DNA of 64,000 nt from PALSA-188 sp963720075 (lineage in GTDB: Bacteria > Acidobacteriota > Terriglobia > Terriglobales > Acidobacteriaceae): contig CAVREG010000019.1 in the NCBI GenBank assembly GCA_963720075.1, positions 434,001-498,000 of the forward strand. The letters are read 5' to 3'. The first letter of the stretch is position 1; each line of letters opens with the position of its first letter. Of this stretch, positions 1 to 10,500 are shown piece after piece. The notes under the pieces are model-generated. The model ran no database searches. It was given only the letters and a program-made list of their open reading frames with translations, and was not told the origin of the DNA. A program made the position numbers and the translations under genes.

Positions 1-156
1 TGAACTTTGTAGCTGATGTGGACGTTCATTCGACGCTCGCTGACTTGGGCATTGTTCCACCCTTCCCAATTCTAACTCGATTGAGCACTCATGCAGTGCA
101 ACTTCATACGACGGGTGCGCCCTCTAAGATTTAGTCACTCACGAAAAGGTTGGCCC

Positions 157-1110
157 ATGAAACTGAGGTATTGGCTTCTATTTGCCCTAATTGTATTCAC
201 CACACTTTTTTGCGGGTGTGGCGGAGGAAGCGCATCTCCGACGGGGGGCACTTCCGGCGGCCCGACCGGAAGCGGCGGCATTCCTCAGGTTGCGCACGTT
301 TTTGTTCTCGTGGAAGAGAACCATGGCTACGGCGACGTTATTGGCAATACCGACATGCCATATCTAAATAGCCTGGTATCGGCATATGGATTGGCCACCC
401 AATATTTCGCTGACGCGCATCCGTCGCTGCCAAACTATTTCGAATTAACCGTAGGCGCCAGTACGGCGATCACGGGGACCCAGGGCGATGGTTATTCCGG
501 CACAGTCACTCAGGATAATGTTGTGCGGGCACTAGTATCGGCCGGCAAGAGTTGGAGGTATTACGGTGAGAGCATTCCGCAAATTGGATACGAAGGTCCC
601 AATACCGGCGCATACTCTCGTGGCCACAATCCTTTCTCTTACTTCTCCGACGTGCAGAATACGCCTGCTCAAGCGGCCAATATGGTCCCGTTCACCCAGT
701 TCGCATCTGATCTCAGTAGTGGCACATTTCCGGAGTATGGCTTTATCGCTCCCGACTTAAGCGATGACGCGCATGATTGCCCATCGGGGATGTCCACTTG
801 CACGGATACTCAAAAGTTAGCCAGCGCCGATCTGTGGCTGAAGACGAATATTGATCCCCTTATAAAAAGTTCGGCCTTTCAAAATTGCCTGCTCATAATT
901 ACTTTTGACGAAGGGGATGCCAGTGATTCCGCCAATGGTGGAGGACGCGTGGCAACGCTCATCATTAGCCCCAAGGCGAAAGCGGGATACCAATCAACAA
1001 CCCTATATCAACATGAGAGCACGTTGCGGTTGACGATGAAAGCGCTTGGCGTACCGGATTTCCCGGGCGCAGCGGCTACCGCGCCGGACATGACGGAGTT
1101 CTTCCAGTAG
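157..1110 (+). CDS. Lipoprotein phosphoesterase (acid phosphatase/phospholipase C-like)
   Basis: A predicted exported phosphoesterase that would hydrolyse phosphate esters at the cell surface or in the periplasm. The N-terminus at this ATG is a lysine/arginine pair, a hydrophobic stretch and a lipobox-like LFCGCGGG, so the mature protein is probably lipid-anchored, followed by a Gly/Ser/Thr linker. The body starts with VFVLVEENHGYGDVIGN, then ADAHPSLPNYFELTVG and later ITFDEGD, the metal-ligand pattern of the PF04185 phosphoesterase family. An upstream in-frame ATG at 91 exists, but it would put charged residues before the signal peptide. The ATG at 157 has a modest purine-rich AAAAGG upstream. 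It stands alone, convergent with mqnE. The family is clear; the substrate is unknown. Confidence 0.85.
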   Translation: MKLRYWLLFALIVFTTLFCGCGGGSASPTGGTSGGPTGSGGIPQVAHVFVLVEENHGYGDVIGNTDMPYLNSLVSAYGLATQYFADAHPSLPNYFELTVGASTAITGTQGDGYSGTVTQDNVVRALVSAGKSWRYYGESIPQIGYEGPNTGAYSRGHNPFSYFSDVQNTPAQAANMVPFTQFASDLSSGTFPEYGFIAPDLSDDAHDCPSGMSTCTDTQKLASADLWLKTNIDPLIKSSAFQNCLLIITFDEGDASDSANGGGRVATLIISPKAKAGYQSTTLYQHESTLRLTMKALGVPDFPGAAATAPDMTEFFQ

Positions 1111-1154
1111 CCGGCGTCTACGAGACGGGCAAACCGTCTGAAGGAGGCCTGGTT

Positions 1155-2279
1155 TCACACCGCGACGGTAACTGATGTTTCCGTGCGCGTCACCGGACGG
1201 TAAAGGGTATCTCGTTCGATGGGTTCGCGTCCGGCTTCCTTGATTAGTCGTACCAGATCTTGACGCCGCATGCCTTGCGGAGTGGTCGCGCCGGCGTCGT
1301 GATAGATTTTTTCTTCAATGACCGTTCCGTCAATGTCATCGGCTCCGAAGCGAAGAGCAATCTGCGCGATTTTCGGAGTCATCATCTGCCAGTAGGCTTT
1401 GATGTGAGGAAAATTATCGAGGACTAATCTGCCAACTGCAATCTGCTTCAGATCCAACATCCCTGTTGTTTTGGGCAGATGTTGAAGCGGAGTGTTATCA
1501 GGATGGAACGCCAGCGGGATAAAGGTTTGAAATCCGGCAGTCTCGTCCTGTAGTTCGCGTAGTTTTAATAGATGATCTACGCGGTCTTCATCGTTCTCTA
1601 CGTGCCCATACAACATCGTCGCGTTCGATTTCAGTCCAATCTGGTGGGCTAGCTTGGCAGTTTGCAACCATTCATCGCCGTCAATTTTGTGGTCGCAAAT
1701 AATATGACGTACACGGTCAGCGAAAATCTCTGCGCCCCCTCCGGGCAATGAATCCACCCCTGCGGCTTTCAGTTGGCCCAGTGTTTCGGCGATCGAAAGC
1801 TTGGCTCGTTTTGCGAGATAAGCCACCTCGACCATCGTGAAGGCTTTTAAATGCACTTGCGGGAAGCGCTCTTTGAGTCCAGAAATCAGATCCAGGAAAT
1901 ACTGAAACGGCAAATCAGGATGCAACCCGCCAACAATGTGAAACTCGGTAACCGCTTCGCTGTATCCCGATGCGGCAGTCTCGAACACCTCTTCGAGCGC
2001 CATGGTGTATGAGCCGGTCGTATCTTTCTTGCGTCCAAATGCACAGAGACGACAGGCCGCCACGCAAACATTTGTAGGATTGATGTGGCGATTCACGTTG
2101 AAATACGTCCGGTCGCCATGCATGCGTTCGCGGACGAAATTTGCCAGCCAGCCTACGGCGAGAATGTCGGGAGAACGATAGAGGTTAAGCGCGTCATCTT
2201 CGTTTAGACGCTCGCGAGCGATGACCTTATCGTGGATTGGATGGAGACGAGAATCGTCCGTTTGAAATGAATGCGGCAT
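1155..2279 (-). CDS. mqnE: Aminodeoxyfutalosine synthase MqnE (radical SAM)
   Basis: Radical SAM enzyme of the futalosine route to menaquinone: it joins the MqnA product 3-[(1-carboxyvinyl)oxy]benzoate to S-adenosylmethionine to give aminofutalosine. The iron-sulfur cluster motif is visible near residue 70 as NVCVAACRLCAF (CX3CX2C). Further family motifs are FHIVGGLHPDLPF, SLPGGGAEIF, NATMLYGH, QTFIPLAFHP and the C-terminal DIDGTVIEEKIYHDAG. The length of 374 residues is normal. The HIVGGLHP and PGGGAEIF wording favours MqnE over its paralogue MqnC. A UbiA prenyltransferase 3 kb downstream on the same strand probably serves the same pathway, although a pseudogene now lies between them. Other mqn genes are not in the window. 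Confidence 0.93.
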   Translation of the reverse strand: MPHSFQTDDSRLHPIHDKVIARERLNEDDALNLYRSPDILAVGWLANFVRERMHGDRTYFNVNRHINPTNVCVAACRLCAFGRKKDTTGSYTMALEEVFETAASGYSEAVTEFHIVGGLHPDLPFQYFLDLISGLKERFPQVHLKAFTMVEVAYLAKRAKLSIAETLGQLKAAGVDSLPGGGAEIFADRVRHIICDHKIDGDEWLQTAKLAHQIGLKSNATMLYGHVENDEDRVDHLLKLRELQDETAGFQTFIPLAFHPDNTPLQHLPKTTGMLDLKQIAVGRLVLDNFPHIKAYWQMMTPKIAQIALRFGADDIDGTVIEEKIYHDAGATTPQGMRRQDLVRLIKEAGREPIERDTLYRPVTRTETSVTVAV

Positions 2280-2389
2280 TTCTCCGATGATACCCTAGCG
2301 GGCCGAGTAAAAGTCACCGGAATGCAAACGAGGGCCGCAAGGCTTTTCCAGCTGTAGAACTGCCCCACTCAAGCCAAAACAGGCTTGAA

Positions 2390-4850
2390 ACGTAGAGGGC
2401 ATTGCCACCGCGACATCAAGCCGCGAACCTGTCAAGCGGCCCCCCAAGACGCGACTTTGGGTTGGCGAAAGTGAGTCTGGCAGCCAGTTCTTCGAGCAAG
2501 ATTGCGTCTTTTAACACGCAGACGGGTTCGCTGGACGCCGAGCATCTGACCAGCCCTGGTTCTACGCTCGGCACAGTGGCGTACATGTCACCGGAGCAGG
2601 CCAAGAGCAGGACCTGGATGCGCGCACCGCTGATCGAAGCGGTGCTCTAGAGATCGGGCCAGGAGCTTGCTATTCCATGGCGAGACCTCCGCGCTCATTT
2701 TCAAAGCAATTCTCGATTCTGATCCGCCGTCGCCAATTCGCTTCAACCGGGATATTCCTCCGAAGGTAGAAGAGATGATAATCGTGCGCTGGAGAAATCA
2801 CCAGCAATTGCGCTACCAGACGCCAACTGGAGATTCGAGTGTATAGTCAAGGCTGAATCAATACAGAGGTAGTGCTCGTCTCGATGGTTGCGAGTTCAGG
2901 TACGGTAGCTGCGGCTCACGAAAGCGGATCGAGCATTGCTCAGCCCGGAATTACGCATCCTATCGTCGCCCAGTCGCCAGCGGCATCGGGTTCCTCGCCT
3001 GCGGTTGCTCCATCTCCGTCGTCGGGTGCCGTGAAGGTCCCAGATCGTGTAGAGAAAGATCGCGTGGAGACGATCGCCCCCGCAAGCCTGCCCCGAGCGA
3101 AGCCGAGGGGTCCAAGCCGAGTGAAGCTTGGAGCTGATGTCGGGGCGGAGTTTCTGTTATTTGATTTGCCGCCTCTGGTTCTTCTCGCGCCAGACCGCAC
3201 ACCAACTGACTGACAAGGACACCGTCGTTCTCGCCGATTTCAGCAATGAAACGGGCGATGAGGTGTTCGACGACACGCTCAAGCAGGCACTCAGCGTGGC
3301 TCTTAACCAGTCGCCGTTTCTGAATGTGCTCCCCGACAACAAGGTCGCGGCGACCTTGAAATTGATGTCCCTTCCCGTGGGCACGAAACTCACGCCCGAT
3401 GCGGCCCGCGAGCTTTGCCAGCGCGTGGGCAGCAAGGCGTACATTGCCGGATCAATTGCCAGCCTGGGCAGCGAATACGTGCTGGGATTGAAGGCGGTGA
3501 ATTGCCAGAGTGGAGACCCGCTGGCCGAGGAGCAAGTGACGGCTGCGTCCAAGGAAAAGGTGCTGGACGCGCTGGGACAGGCGGCATCCAAGTTGCGCGC
3601 CGAGTTGGGCGAGTCGCTGGCGACGGTGCAGCAGTTTGATGTTCCGCTCGAACAAGCAACTACGTCTTCGCTCGAAGCTCTGAAAGCGTTCAGCCTTGGC
3701 ACCAAGGCACGTAATGAGAAAGGCCCCGCCGCAGGTCTCCCTTACCATCAACGCGCGATCGAGCTTGATCCAAATTTTGCCATGGGCTACGTCGCAGCGG
3801 GGTCCGACTACGCCAGTCTCGGCGAGCAGGGACGCGGCAGCGAGTACTACACCAAAGCGTTTCAGTTGCGGGAACATGCCAGCGAACGGGAAAAGCTGGA
3901 GATTACCGCCTTTTACTATCAGCAACGTAACCGGAGAATTGGATAAAGCGGCCCAGACGTATCAGGAGGCGATTGAGAGCTACCCACGGTACTGGCCGTC
4001 GTACACCAATTTGTGCAATGTGTACAGCGCACAGGGGCAGTATGAGAAAGCCGCGGAGATCACGAGGCAAGCCTTGCGCCTTGCACCGGACTATTTAATT
4101 TTTTACGTCAATCTCGCCAACTTTACACTTGCTTTGCAGCGCTTCGACGAAGCGCGTCAGATCATCCACGAAGCGCTGGAGCGAAAAATGGATAATTTCA
4201 TACTCCACAATGCTCTGTATGCCCTGGCATTTCTCGGCTCGGACTCTCCCGCGATGTCGGAGCAGCAACAGTGGTTTACGGGTAAGCCCGAAGAGAACTT
4301 TGGACAGGCTCTTGCATCCGATACTGAGGCGTACGAAGGTCATCTTGGCAAGGCACGGGAACTGACCGAACGGGCTGTGGACTCCGCTGTACGAGCCGAT
4401 AACAAGGAAGGTGGGGCAATATGGCAGGCGATTGCTGCTCAGCGCGAAGCCGCTTACGGCAATCCTGCGGAAGCCCGGCCGTCGGCGGAAGAGGCTTTGG
4501 AGCTCGCTCCCGACAAGTCAAGGAGCCGCAGCTGAAGCCGCCCTTGCATTTGCCATGGCGGGCGACACGGCAAAGGCCGAATCTTTGGCGCAAGATTTAG
4601 GAAAGCGCTTCCCGTTGGACACGCAGATGCAATCGCTTTGGCTGCCAGCGATTCAGGCACAGTTGGCGCTGGATAGAAAGAACCCGACCGCTGCCGTGAC
4701 TGCCCTACAAGCTGCTTCCTCCATCGAGTTAGGCAGCATCGGTTTCGTCACCAATATTTCCTGCCTCTATCCAACCTACGTACGCGGAGAAGCGTATCTC
4801 GCCGCCGGCCAAGGGACCGCTGCCGCCGCCGAGTTCAGAAGATTCGATCA
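2390..4850 (+). pseudogene. Decayed serine/threonine protein kinase with C-terminal TPR domain
   Basis: Remnant of a Hanks-type kinase fused to a TPR sensor region, an architecture common in acidobacteria. Pieces appear in correct order but shifting frames: HRDIKP at about 2406, DFGLAKV at 2453, GSTLGTVAYMSPEQAKSR ending near 2612, a C-lobe piece FHGETSALIFKAILDSDPPS from 2673, a Ser/Pro/Ala linker at 2900-3050, then DKDTVVLADFSNETGD and the conserved post-kinase domain at 3210-3925. TPR repeats continue after frame changes near 3930 and 4525, ending with PTYVRGEAYLAAGQGTAAAA near 4845. At least six frame changes are needed, the kinase N-lobe with the ATP-binding lysine is absent, and the usual C-terminal end is missing. 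Individual open stretches (for example 3128-3946) could be mistaken for small genes. Confidence 0.9.
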
Positions 4851-5079
4851 CAGTGATGGCTGTGCTGGACGGCAATTTTTGTCCTTGTGGTCGTCGTAAT
4901 CTTTTGGTCGAAATGATAACCTGGCTGCCCCAATTACCGTGGGCCGGTGGGCCGCACACCGGAAGGATGCCAAGTTGCGACTGTTTCTGTAAAACAGCAG
5001 ATCCCCGCGTGATGGCGCCCGTGCTTCGGAACGACAATTCATCCGGAATTTTCAAGATTTGCTACTACCATAACCGTCT

Positions 5080-5982
5080 TTAGCTTTTGCGAAGCAAAAC
5101 ATCTCCCGCGACAAACGCGAAGAAGATCACCGAGATAACGCCGTTCATGGTGAAAAACGCCGCGTTAAGTTTGCTCAGATCGTTGGCATGGACCAGCGTG
5201 TGCTCGTAAAACAAAAGAAGAGCCACAGCCGCGACACCGATCACGGCCAAAGTGCCTAAATTGAAAACAACGACGAGGGCGATAAGCAGGCCGAGCATCC
5301 CCGAATGAAACAATCTCGCAATCCACAGAGATTTCGCAATTCCGCAATAACGCGGAATGGAATGTAATCCTGCCCGGGAATCAAAATCATAATCCTGGCA
5401 GGCGTACAAAACGTCAAAACCTGCAACCCAGAAAGTGACGGCCGCGGTCAACAACAGAATTCTTGGATCCAATGAACCTCTGATCGCAATCCATGCTCCG
5501 GCAGGAGCTATGCCCAGTGCGAATCCCAACACTACATGAGACCACCGGGTAAATCGCTTGGTGTACGAATAAAGCAGAATAACAAGGAGCGCTACCGGAG
5601 ACAGCACAAACGTGAGGCGATTAAGCCGCGATGCCGCAAATACAAACGCCAAGCAAGAAACAATCACAAATGCAACTACGAACGATGGGGTAAGCGCACC
5701 GGCTGGAAGGGCCCGCATTTTTGTTCTCGGATTCGCGGCGTCGGTACTGGCATCCACTAGACGATTGAATGCCATCGCCGCCGAACGTGCCGTGATCATC
5801 GCGACGATAATCCAAATCAACTGACGGGCAGTCGGAAGTCCGCGCGCAGCGAGAAATGCTCCGCATAGGGCAAATGGGAGCGCAAAAATAGAATGCTCCC
5901 ACTTGATCATCTCCAAAGTGACGCCGAGGCTTTTGAAAACAGGCACAGAGGGATTGTAAAGCAGACGAGCACCATTGCTCAT
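5080..5982 (-). CDS. UbiA-family prenyltransferase, probably menaquinone MqnP
   Basis: Integral membrane prenyltransferase that attaches a polyprenyl chain to an aromatic acid. The two aspartate-rich motifs that bind Mg-diphosphate are present: NRLVDASTDAANPRT and later YACQDYDFDSRAG. About eight hydrophobic segments follow the opening LEMIKWEHSIFALPFA. With mqnE nearby and no other ubiquinone gene, the likely substrate is the futalosine-pathway naphthoate, so MqnP is a better guess than UbiA; this is inference. The frame is open to a GTG at 6033, but that codon lies at the edge of a dispersed repeat. The ATG at 5982 is preferred, and later starts (GTG 5946, ATG 5910) remain possible. It lies downstream of pcm on the same strand. 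Confidence 0.85.
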   Translation of the reverse strand: MSNGARLLYNPSVPVFKSLGVTLEMIKWEHSIFALPFALCGAFLAARGLPTARQLIWIIVAMITARSAAMAFNRLVDASTDAANPRTKMRALPAGALTPSFVVAFVIVSCLAFVFAASRLNRLTFVLSPVALLVILLYSYTKRFTRWSHVVLGFALGIAPAGAWIAIRGSLDPRILLLTAAVTFWVAGFDVLYACQDYDFDSRAGLHSIPRYCGIAKSLWIARLFHSGMLGLLIALVVVFNLGTLAVIGVAAVALLLFYEHTLVHANDLSKLNAAFFTMNGVISVIFFAFVAGDVLLRKS

Positions 5983-6030
5983 AAGAGGTCGCGCACCTTC
6001 CACTAGCGTAGATCGCTGATGAGCTGCGCT

Positions 6031-6063
6031 CACCTACCCAGAGGGGGACGTCTGGGGCTACCC
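6031..6063. repeat. Dispersed palindromic intergenic repeat (copy 1)
   Basis: An imperfect palindrome, CCCAGAGGGGGACGTCTGGG flanked by CTAC/GTAG-like ends, fills the gap between pcm and the prenyltransferase gene. Its reverse complement closely matches the left part of the repeat at 29623 (GTAGGCCCAGACGTCCCCGT). This suggests a mobile or amplified extragenic palindrome family. Confidence 0.5.
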
Positions 6064-6066
6064 AAG

Positions 6067-6738
6067 CTAATCGGACGCAAATCCGTGCGCTCCAATCAAG
6101 GGCACGAATCGGCAGGATTCCAGCCGAGTAATCTCTTGCTTCCCATTTTGTTTCCGTATCAGTTGCAGTTCCTGATATTGAGGTGGTCCGACGGGAACGA
6201 TCATTCTGCCGCCTTCGCGCAATTGTTCAAAAAGCGAAGCCGGCACCTGTGGGGCCGCGGCAGAAACCACGATGGCATCGAAGGGCGACTTTTCGGGCAG
6301 CCCATGACTGCCGTCGCCGACCGATATCTTTATGTTCTTATACCCGAGACGATCCAAAGTGGCCTGCGCGTTCTGCGCCAAACCCGCATGCCGTTCGATG
6401 GAGTAAACATAATTGCTCAACTCCGCCAGCAATGCGGTTTGGTATCCCGAGCCAGTTCCGATTTCCAATACGACCTCGGAGGGAGTTAGTGACAGGACTT
6501 CCAACATTCGTGCCACGATATAAGGCTGCGAGATGGTTTGCCCTTCGCCGATCTGAATCGGATGATCTTCGTACGCCTGCGAGCGATATTGTTCGGCCAC
6601 GAACTGATGGCGGGGTACTTTTGACGTTGCCTCCAGCACTCGCAAGTCGTTGATGCCTCGCTCGCGAAGCTGCGAATCTACCATCTTTACGCGTTGAGCT
6701 CCGAAGGGATCGTTAGATTCGGAAGGAATAGGTTTCAT
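6067..6738 (-). CDS. pcm: Protein-L-isoaspartate O-methyltransferase
   Basis: Repairs age-damaged proteins by methylating isoaspartyl residues with S-adenosylmethionine. The SAM-binding motif I VVLEIGTGSGYQTALLAEL is clear, preceded by GEGQTISQPYIVARMLE, the substrate-binding signature of the family, and followed by ISVGDGSHGLPEKSPFDAI and GGRMIVPVG. The 223-residue length is normal. ATG 6738 is preferred over an upstream in-frame TTG at 6753. It sits 90-105 bases downstream of the tamB stop and just upstream of the prenyltransferase, all on the minus strand, so it may be read through from the bamA operon or have its own promoter. Confidence 0.93.
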   Translation of the reverse strand: MKPIPSESNDPFGAQRVKMVDSQLRERGINDLRVLEATSKVPRHQFVAEQYRSQAYEDHPIQIGEGQTISQPYIVARMLEVLSLTPSEVVLEIGTGSGYQTALLAELSNYVYSIERHAGLAQNAQATLDRLGYKNIKISVGDGSHGLPEKSPFDAIVVSAAAPQVPASLFEQLREGGRMIVPVGPPQYQELQLIRKQNGKQEITRLESCRFVPLIGAHGFASD

Positions 6739-6842
6739 CAAATTCGCTCGCAAAATTCAGCACAAGACAGTGATTGTCCGTGCAGAAAGCGTAGCAAGCT
6801 GCGTCTCTATGAAACGTTCGTCGCGACCACCATTATTGAGTT

Positions 6843-7577
6843 CTACTTCTTGCGTTGACGGATTCTTACGTCGAAGCTAACCACGCCGTTTTCATCTCGA
6901 ATCGCTACGATGGAAATGTTGCGCGTAACGTTGTATTCCGCCTGAATGACCTGCTGCGAAGTCTGCGCCACGTTCGTGCTGTAAGAGACTGTGATGTTGC
7001 TGGCGACTTGCTGCTCGATCGTAATAGCCGGCCCAGCTTGGGTTGGAGAAGTTTCTGTATTCAGGCCCTGGGGATCTATTTTTATTCTGCTGACGCCAAA
7101 GAGACGTTGCGCGCGATTGCTGACAGTTGCATTCAGTGCGGCAGCGAGAATCGCATTGGAAGCATCCTGGTTGAACGTGGAACCACCGTTCTGCTGAAGT
7201 TGAGTAGATTGTTGAGTGGTCTGGCCAAAAGCGAGCAACGCAATAATATCCGCCGTGGGTAGCGGCGGCTCAGACCGGTAGGTCAGGTTCAATTTATCCG
7301 CGGGGCCGTTCAGATTCAAAGTAATGTCATAGTCGCGAACATGAGTGGAAGCCTGCAAATCAACTACCGGGACGGTAGTTACGGGGTTCGTAAAGGTTAC
7401 GTCACCGCGCTCCAACCGGTACTTGGTTCCGTTGAAGTAAGCCTGGCCTTCGAGCACGTCCGCGCGCCCAAGCAAAACCGATTTTGCCGCAGTTCCTCGA
7501 AGGCGTAGATCGGCATCGCCCGAAAGGCGAATTACAGCGGTCTGCATTTGCAAGTCAGGCATGGTCACAACATGCAC
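6843..7577 (-). CDS. tamB: TamB-like translocation/assembly protein, C-terminal part (frameshifted)
   Basis: Encodes the C-terminal DUF490/TamB domain, with beta-rich segments such as GQAYFNGTKYRLERGDVTFT, NPVTTVPVVDLQASTHVRDY and LPTADIIALLAFGQTTQQ. TamB proteins bridge the inner and outer membranes and move phospholipid or help outer-membrane protein assembly. This frame does not begin as an independent gene: homologous coding continues upstream in the same frame to about 7731 (GTSVASAVTGDITITKL...NRIRLDVHVVTM), where it joins the frame of the 7555-10875 reading frame. The two are therefore halves of one protein of about 1340 residues separated by a single-base frameshift. The start at 7577 is only the first convenient codon. 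Confidence 0.8.
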   Translation of the reverse strand: MHVVTMPDLQMQTAVIRLSGDADLRLRGTAAKSVLLGRADVLEGQAYFNGTKYRLERGDVTFTNPVTTVPVVDLQASTHVRDYDITLNLNGPADKLNLTYRSEPPLPTADIIALLAFGQTTQQSTQLQQNGGSTFNQDASNAILAAALNATVSNRAQRLFGVSRIKIDPQGLNTETSPTQAGPAITIEQQVASNITVSYSTNVAQTSQQVIQAEYNVTRNISIVAIRDENGVVSFDVRIRQRKK

Positions 7578-10500
7578 GTCCAGCCGTATGCGATTCAGTA
7601 TTGGGTTGGTTTGTGAAATTGCAGCGGATTGCGCCGTGCGTTGCAGATAAGCTCCGAAATCGAAGCCTGGGGTTATTGCCAGCTTTGTGATGGTTATGTC
7701 GCCGGTTACAGCCGAAGCTACCGAGGTGCCGCGTAAACTGCAAATCCAGATTCGCCGTGGAACTTACGCCTGGAGGATATCTTAGGCGAACCCCTTCTCC
7801 GTGCAACCCCAAATCAAAACTGATCTGGCTCTTATAAAGGCTCGCGTGCCCCCGAAACGCGACCAATCCGCCTCCCACGTGTCCGCTCAAATTCTGAACC
7901 TCGAAGCGGTTCTGGTTAAACGTGAGAGATCCGTTCACTCCGCTGAGTGCGCTCGGCGAATCAACGTAGGCAACTGATCCATTCGCAATTTGCATACGCC
8001 CTTGCGCAAGCGGACTTGCAATTGTGCCCCCGATAGTCATGTCAACATTGACTGTGCCGGTTGAAGTAAAGTCGGGGTTGTAGGTTTGGATAAGTTGTAA
8101 ATTCATCTGTCCCCGCGCTCGGAAATCAATATTGCGACTCCCTGCCAGGTTCACCGAGCCGTCCCCGGATATATCGGTGTCGTCGCCGAGCATATGAAAA
8201 TGTTCGACCTTTAACAAATGACTCGAGAGTGAGAAGCGAAGGGGACCGTCGTTGTGTAGCTTCACACTCTCTATATCGGCGAACATATTCGACAGGTTTC
8301 CAGCCAGGTTGATCTCTGAAGGATGGCGAAGCGGACCCTCTAAGTGCAAATCTCCCGCCACTGTGGAATGTCCGGTTACGTGACCGTGAAGGAATGCCTT
8401 CAAAATTGAATCCACATCCAAATTGGCAAAATGCAAATCCAAAGATGCCGGCCAGTCTCCCGACGGATGGACGTCGCCGGATAAGCTCAGATTCGCGGTC
8501 TTGAATTGCGAGGTCCCAGATATTTGCAGATCAGAACCGTGCGTAACCGCATTCATTGTGAGATCACCAGCCAGCTCCTCCCCCAGAGTCAAATCCCGCA
8601 AATGAAGCTGGGCATTGATAGCCGGGGTCTCGAGTGTCCCCGATCCATGAGCCACGAAATCAAGCTGACCCCGAACAGCTACGCGGCTGGCCTGTAACGA
8701 AGCAATGCGAGACAGGTCAAAATGCGAACCGGAAACGTCTAGCGTGAAGGCATGCGACAAGAACGTGTAGCTACCATCTCCAGTAACGCGAGCGAGAGAC
8801 TGAGCCAGTTCGAGACTGGCGAAAACCACTCTGCCGTTACTGAAACTGAGTTTCGAGCTCAGCTGCTGGACGGGCTGCCCATGGATTACAGCATCGCTAA
8901 TCCGAATGCTGCCATTTCCTTCCGGATCGCTGCGGGTTCCTGCCAAGTGGGCTGAGAGGTCCACAATACCGGTCGCCGGGTAATGATAGCCAGCCATGCC
9001 CAACAATTCGGCGAGATTCGCCTGCTGCATGTTGATGCGGGCAGTAAATGGGCTCGACGGGGTGAACTCCCGGTCTTGTAGGCCGAGGTAGAGGTCAAAG
9101 TTGATCGCTGTGCTATTGCGGCGCAACAGGCTGTTTCGCAACGCCAGCCCGGCGGGAGAAATCCGCAAATCGGTAATGAATGAGTCCCAATGGACATCCT
9201 CTTCCGGCGTGCGGGAAGTTGCGGGGATTACAAAATCGAAGTTCCCCGACTGTAACTTCCCGGAAAACGTAATAGAGGAAAGATGACCTGTCGCTGTGCC
9301 ATTAAACGATGCCGGGCCGAGGAGTTTTACCGGAACAGGCTGGTCATATCCCGCGGCAATCAGGATGGGCTGCCATTCTCCAAGGTTCGACGTAGAAACG
9401 AAAAGCTTGACGGACGCAGAGCTTGAGAGAGTACCCGACGCATGAACCTGCGTGGCCTTGGTGCTGGCGGTAAATTCAGAAATTTCGATCTCGTCTGAGG
9501 CTCGCCGGTAAGTCGTGCGAGCATGCCCATTCACTCCCAATTGTCCCGGCTTTGGTGTTGCAGGCGACACCACGTCAAGAACTACGTCCGCCACAGTGTT
9601 AATGGGAGAATTCTTCCATCCCGCGGCCACAGTGCCACTTACGACACCGGCCAGGTTCATTTTGACAAATGGACGCCGGGGAGTGGATAAGGCGCTGGCG
9701 ATCTCGGAAGCGGAAATATTTTTGAGCTTCAAATGAACGGCAGAGGTCAACGCCAGTCGCTGGCTTGTGTTTGATTCTCGAGGGGCCGTTTGCAAAACTC
9801 GCCAATTTGTAATCTCTGCGTTACCAGCGACATCGCCGCCCATGATGCGAGCCACTATATCCGGAAGAAGTATCCGCTTGGAATCTATTGAGTATCCGCT
9901 GTTAATGCTTGCGTCACGAAGGCTGAAAGACCCATTCAGCCAATTCAGGTCTTTCCCCTGTAATTTCCCTATCGCTGAGAAATCCTTCGCACTCCATGCT
10001 CCTTTTCCTGAAGCTTCAATGATGCCACGGCGAATTTCGGGTATGCCCAGCGCGCCTCTCGCTTCTCCAAGATCAAGAATGGCATCGTAAGTGCCGTTAA
10101 CCACCGGCCTGCCGAAGTTGGTTACCGTACCAGCGGCTTGAATACGAGAACGCCCGGATGTGACTTGAAGTGACTCCACCTCCACGCTGTTCTGACTTAG
10201 TCTAAAATGCGTTGCCGCCGTCCACGCGACTGGCGCAAAACTCCGATAGCGCGTGATTGCCTTACCCACCAAAAGACTTGCTTCATAACGCTCGTGGAAG
10301 ATCGAGTAACTCATATCGGCAGAAACATTATTCGCTCTGAAGTCGAGCGGAATTCTCCGATCTTTCAAAAGCAATTCACCATTGCGCACTTCCAACTGAC
10401 TGATGGAAAGCGCGAACAGATTTTCGACTGGTGTATTACCGCGACTCACAGGCGTCCTCAGCGCCGGCTGGTTCGTGGTTCCATCTGGATACAAAATGAT

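Noticed and set aside
1123..1139. AGACGG-GCAAA-CCGTCT as a terminator between the phosphoesterase gene and mqnE
   Set aside because: The stem is only six pairs and there is no U-rich tail on either strand.
2872..3213. Stand-alone 113-residue Ser/Pro-rich protein
   Set aside because: It matches the linker between kinase and TPR domains of the decayed gene, and the coding continues in another frame.
4853..5083. Short open frame after the pseudogene
   Set aside because: No ribosome site, no recognisable protein pattern; it covers the decayed end of the kinase-TPR gene and the space before the prenyltransferase.
7715..7745. Programmed ribosomal frameshift in tamB
   Set aside because: No slippery heptamer or downstream pseudoknot-like pairing is visible at the join; TamB is not known to use one.
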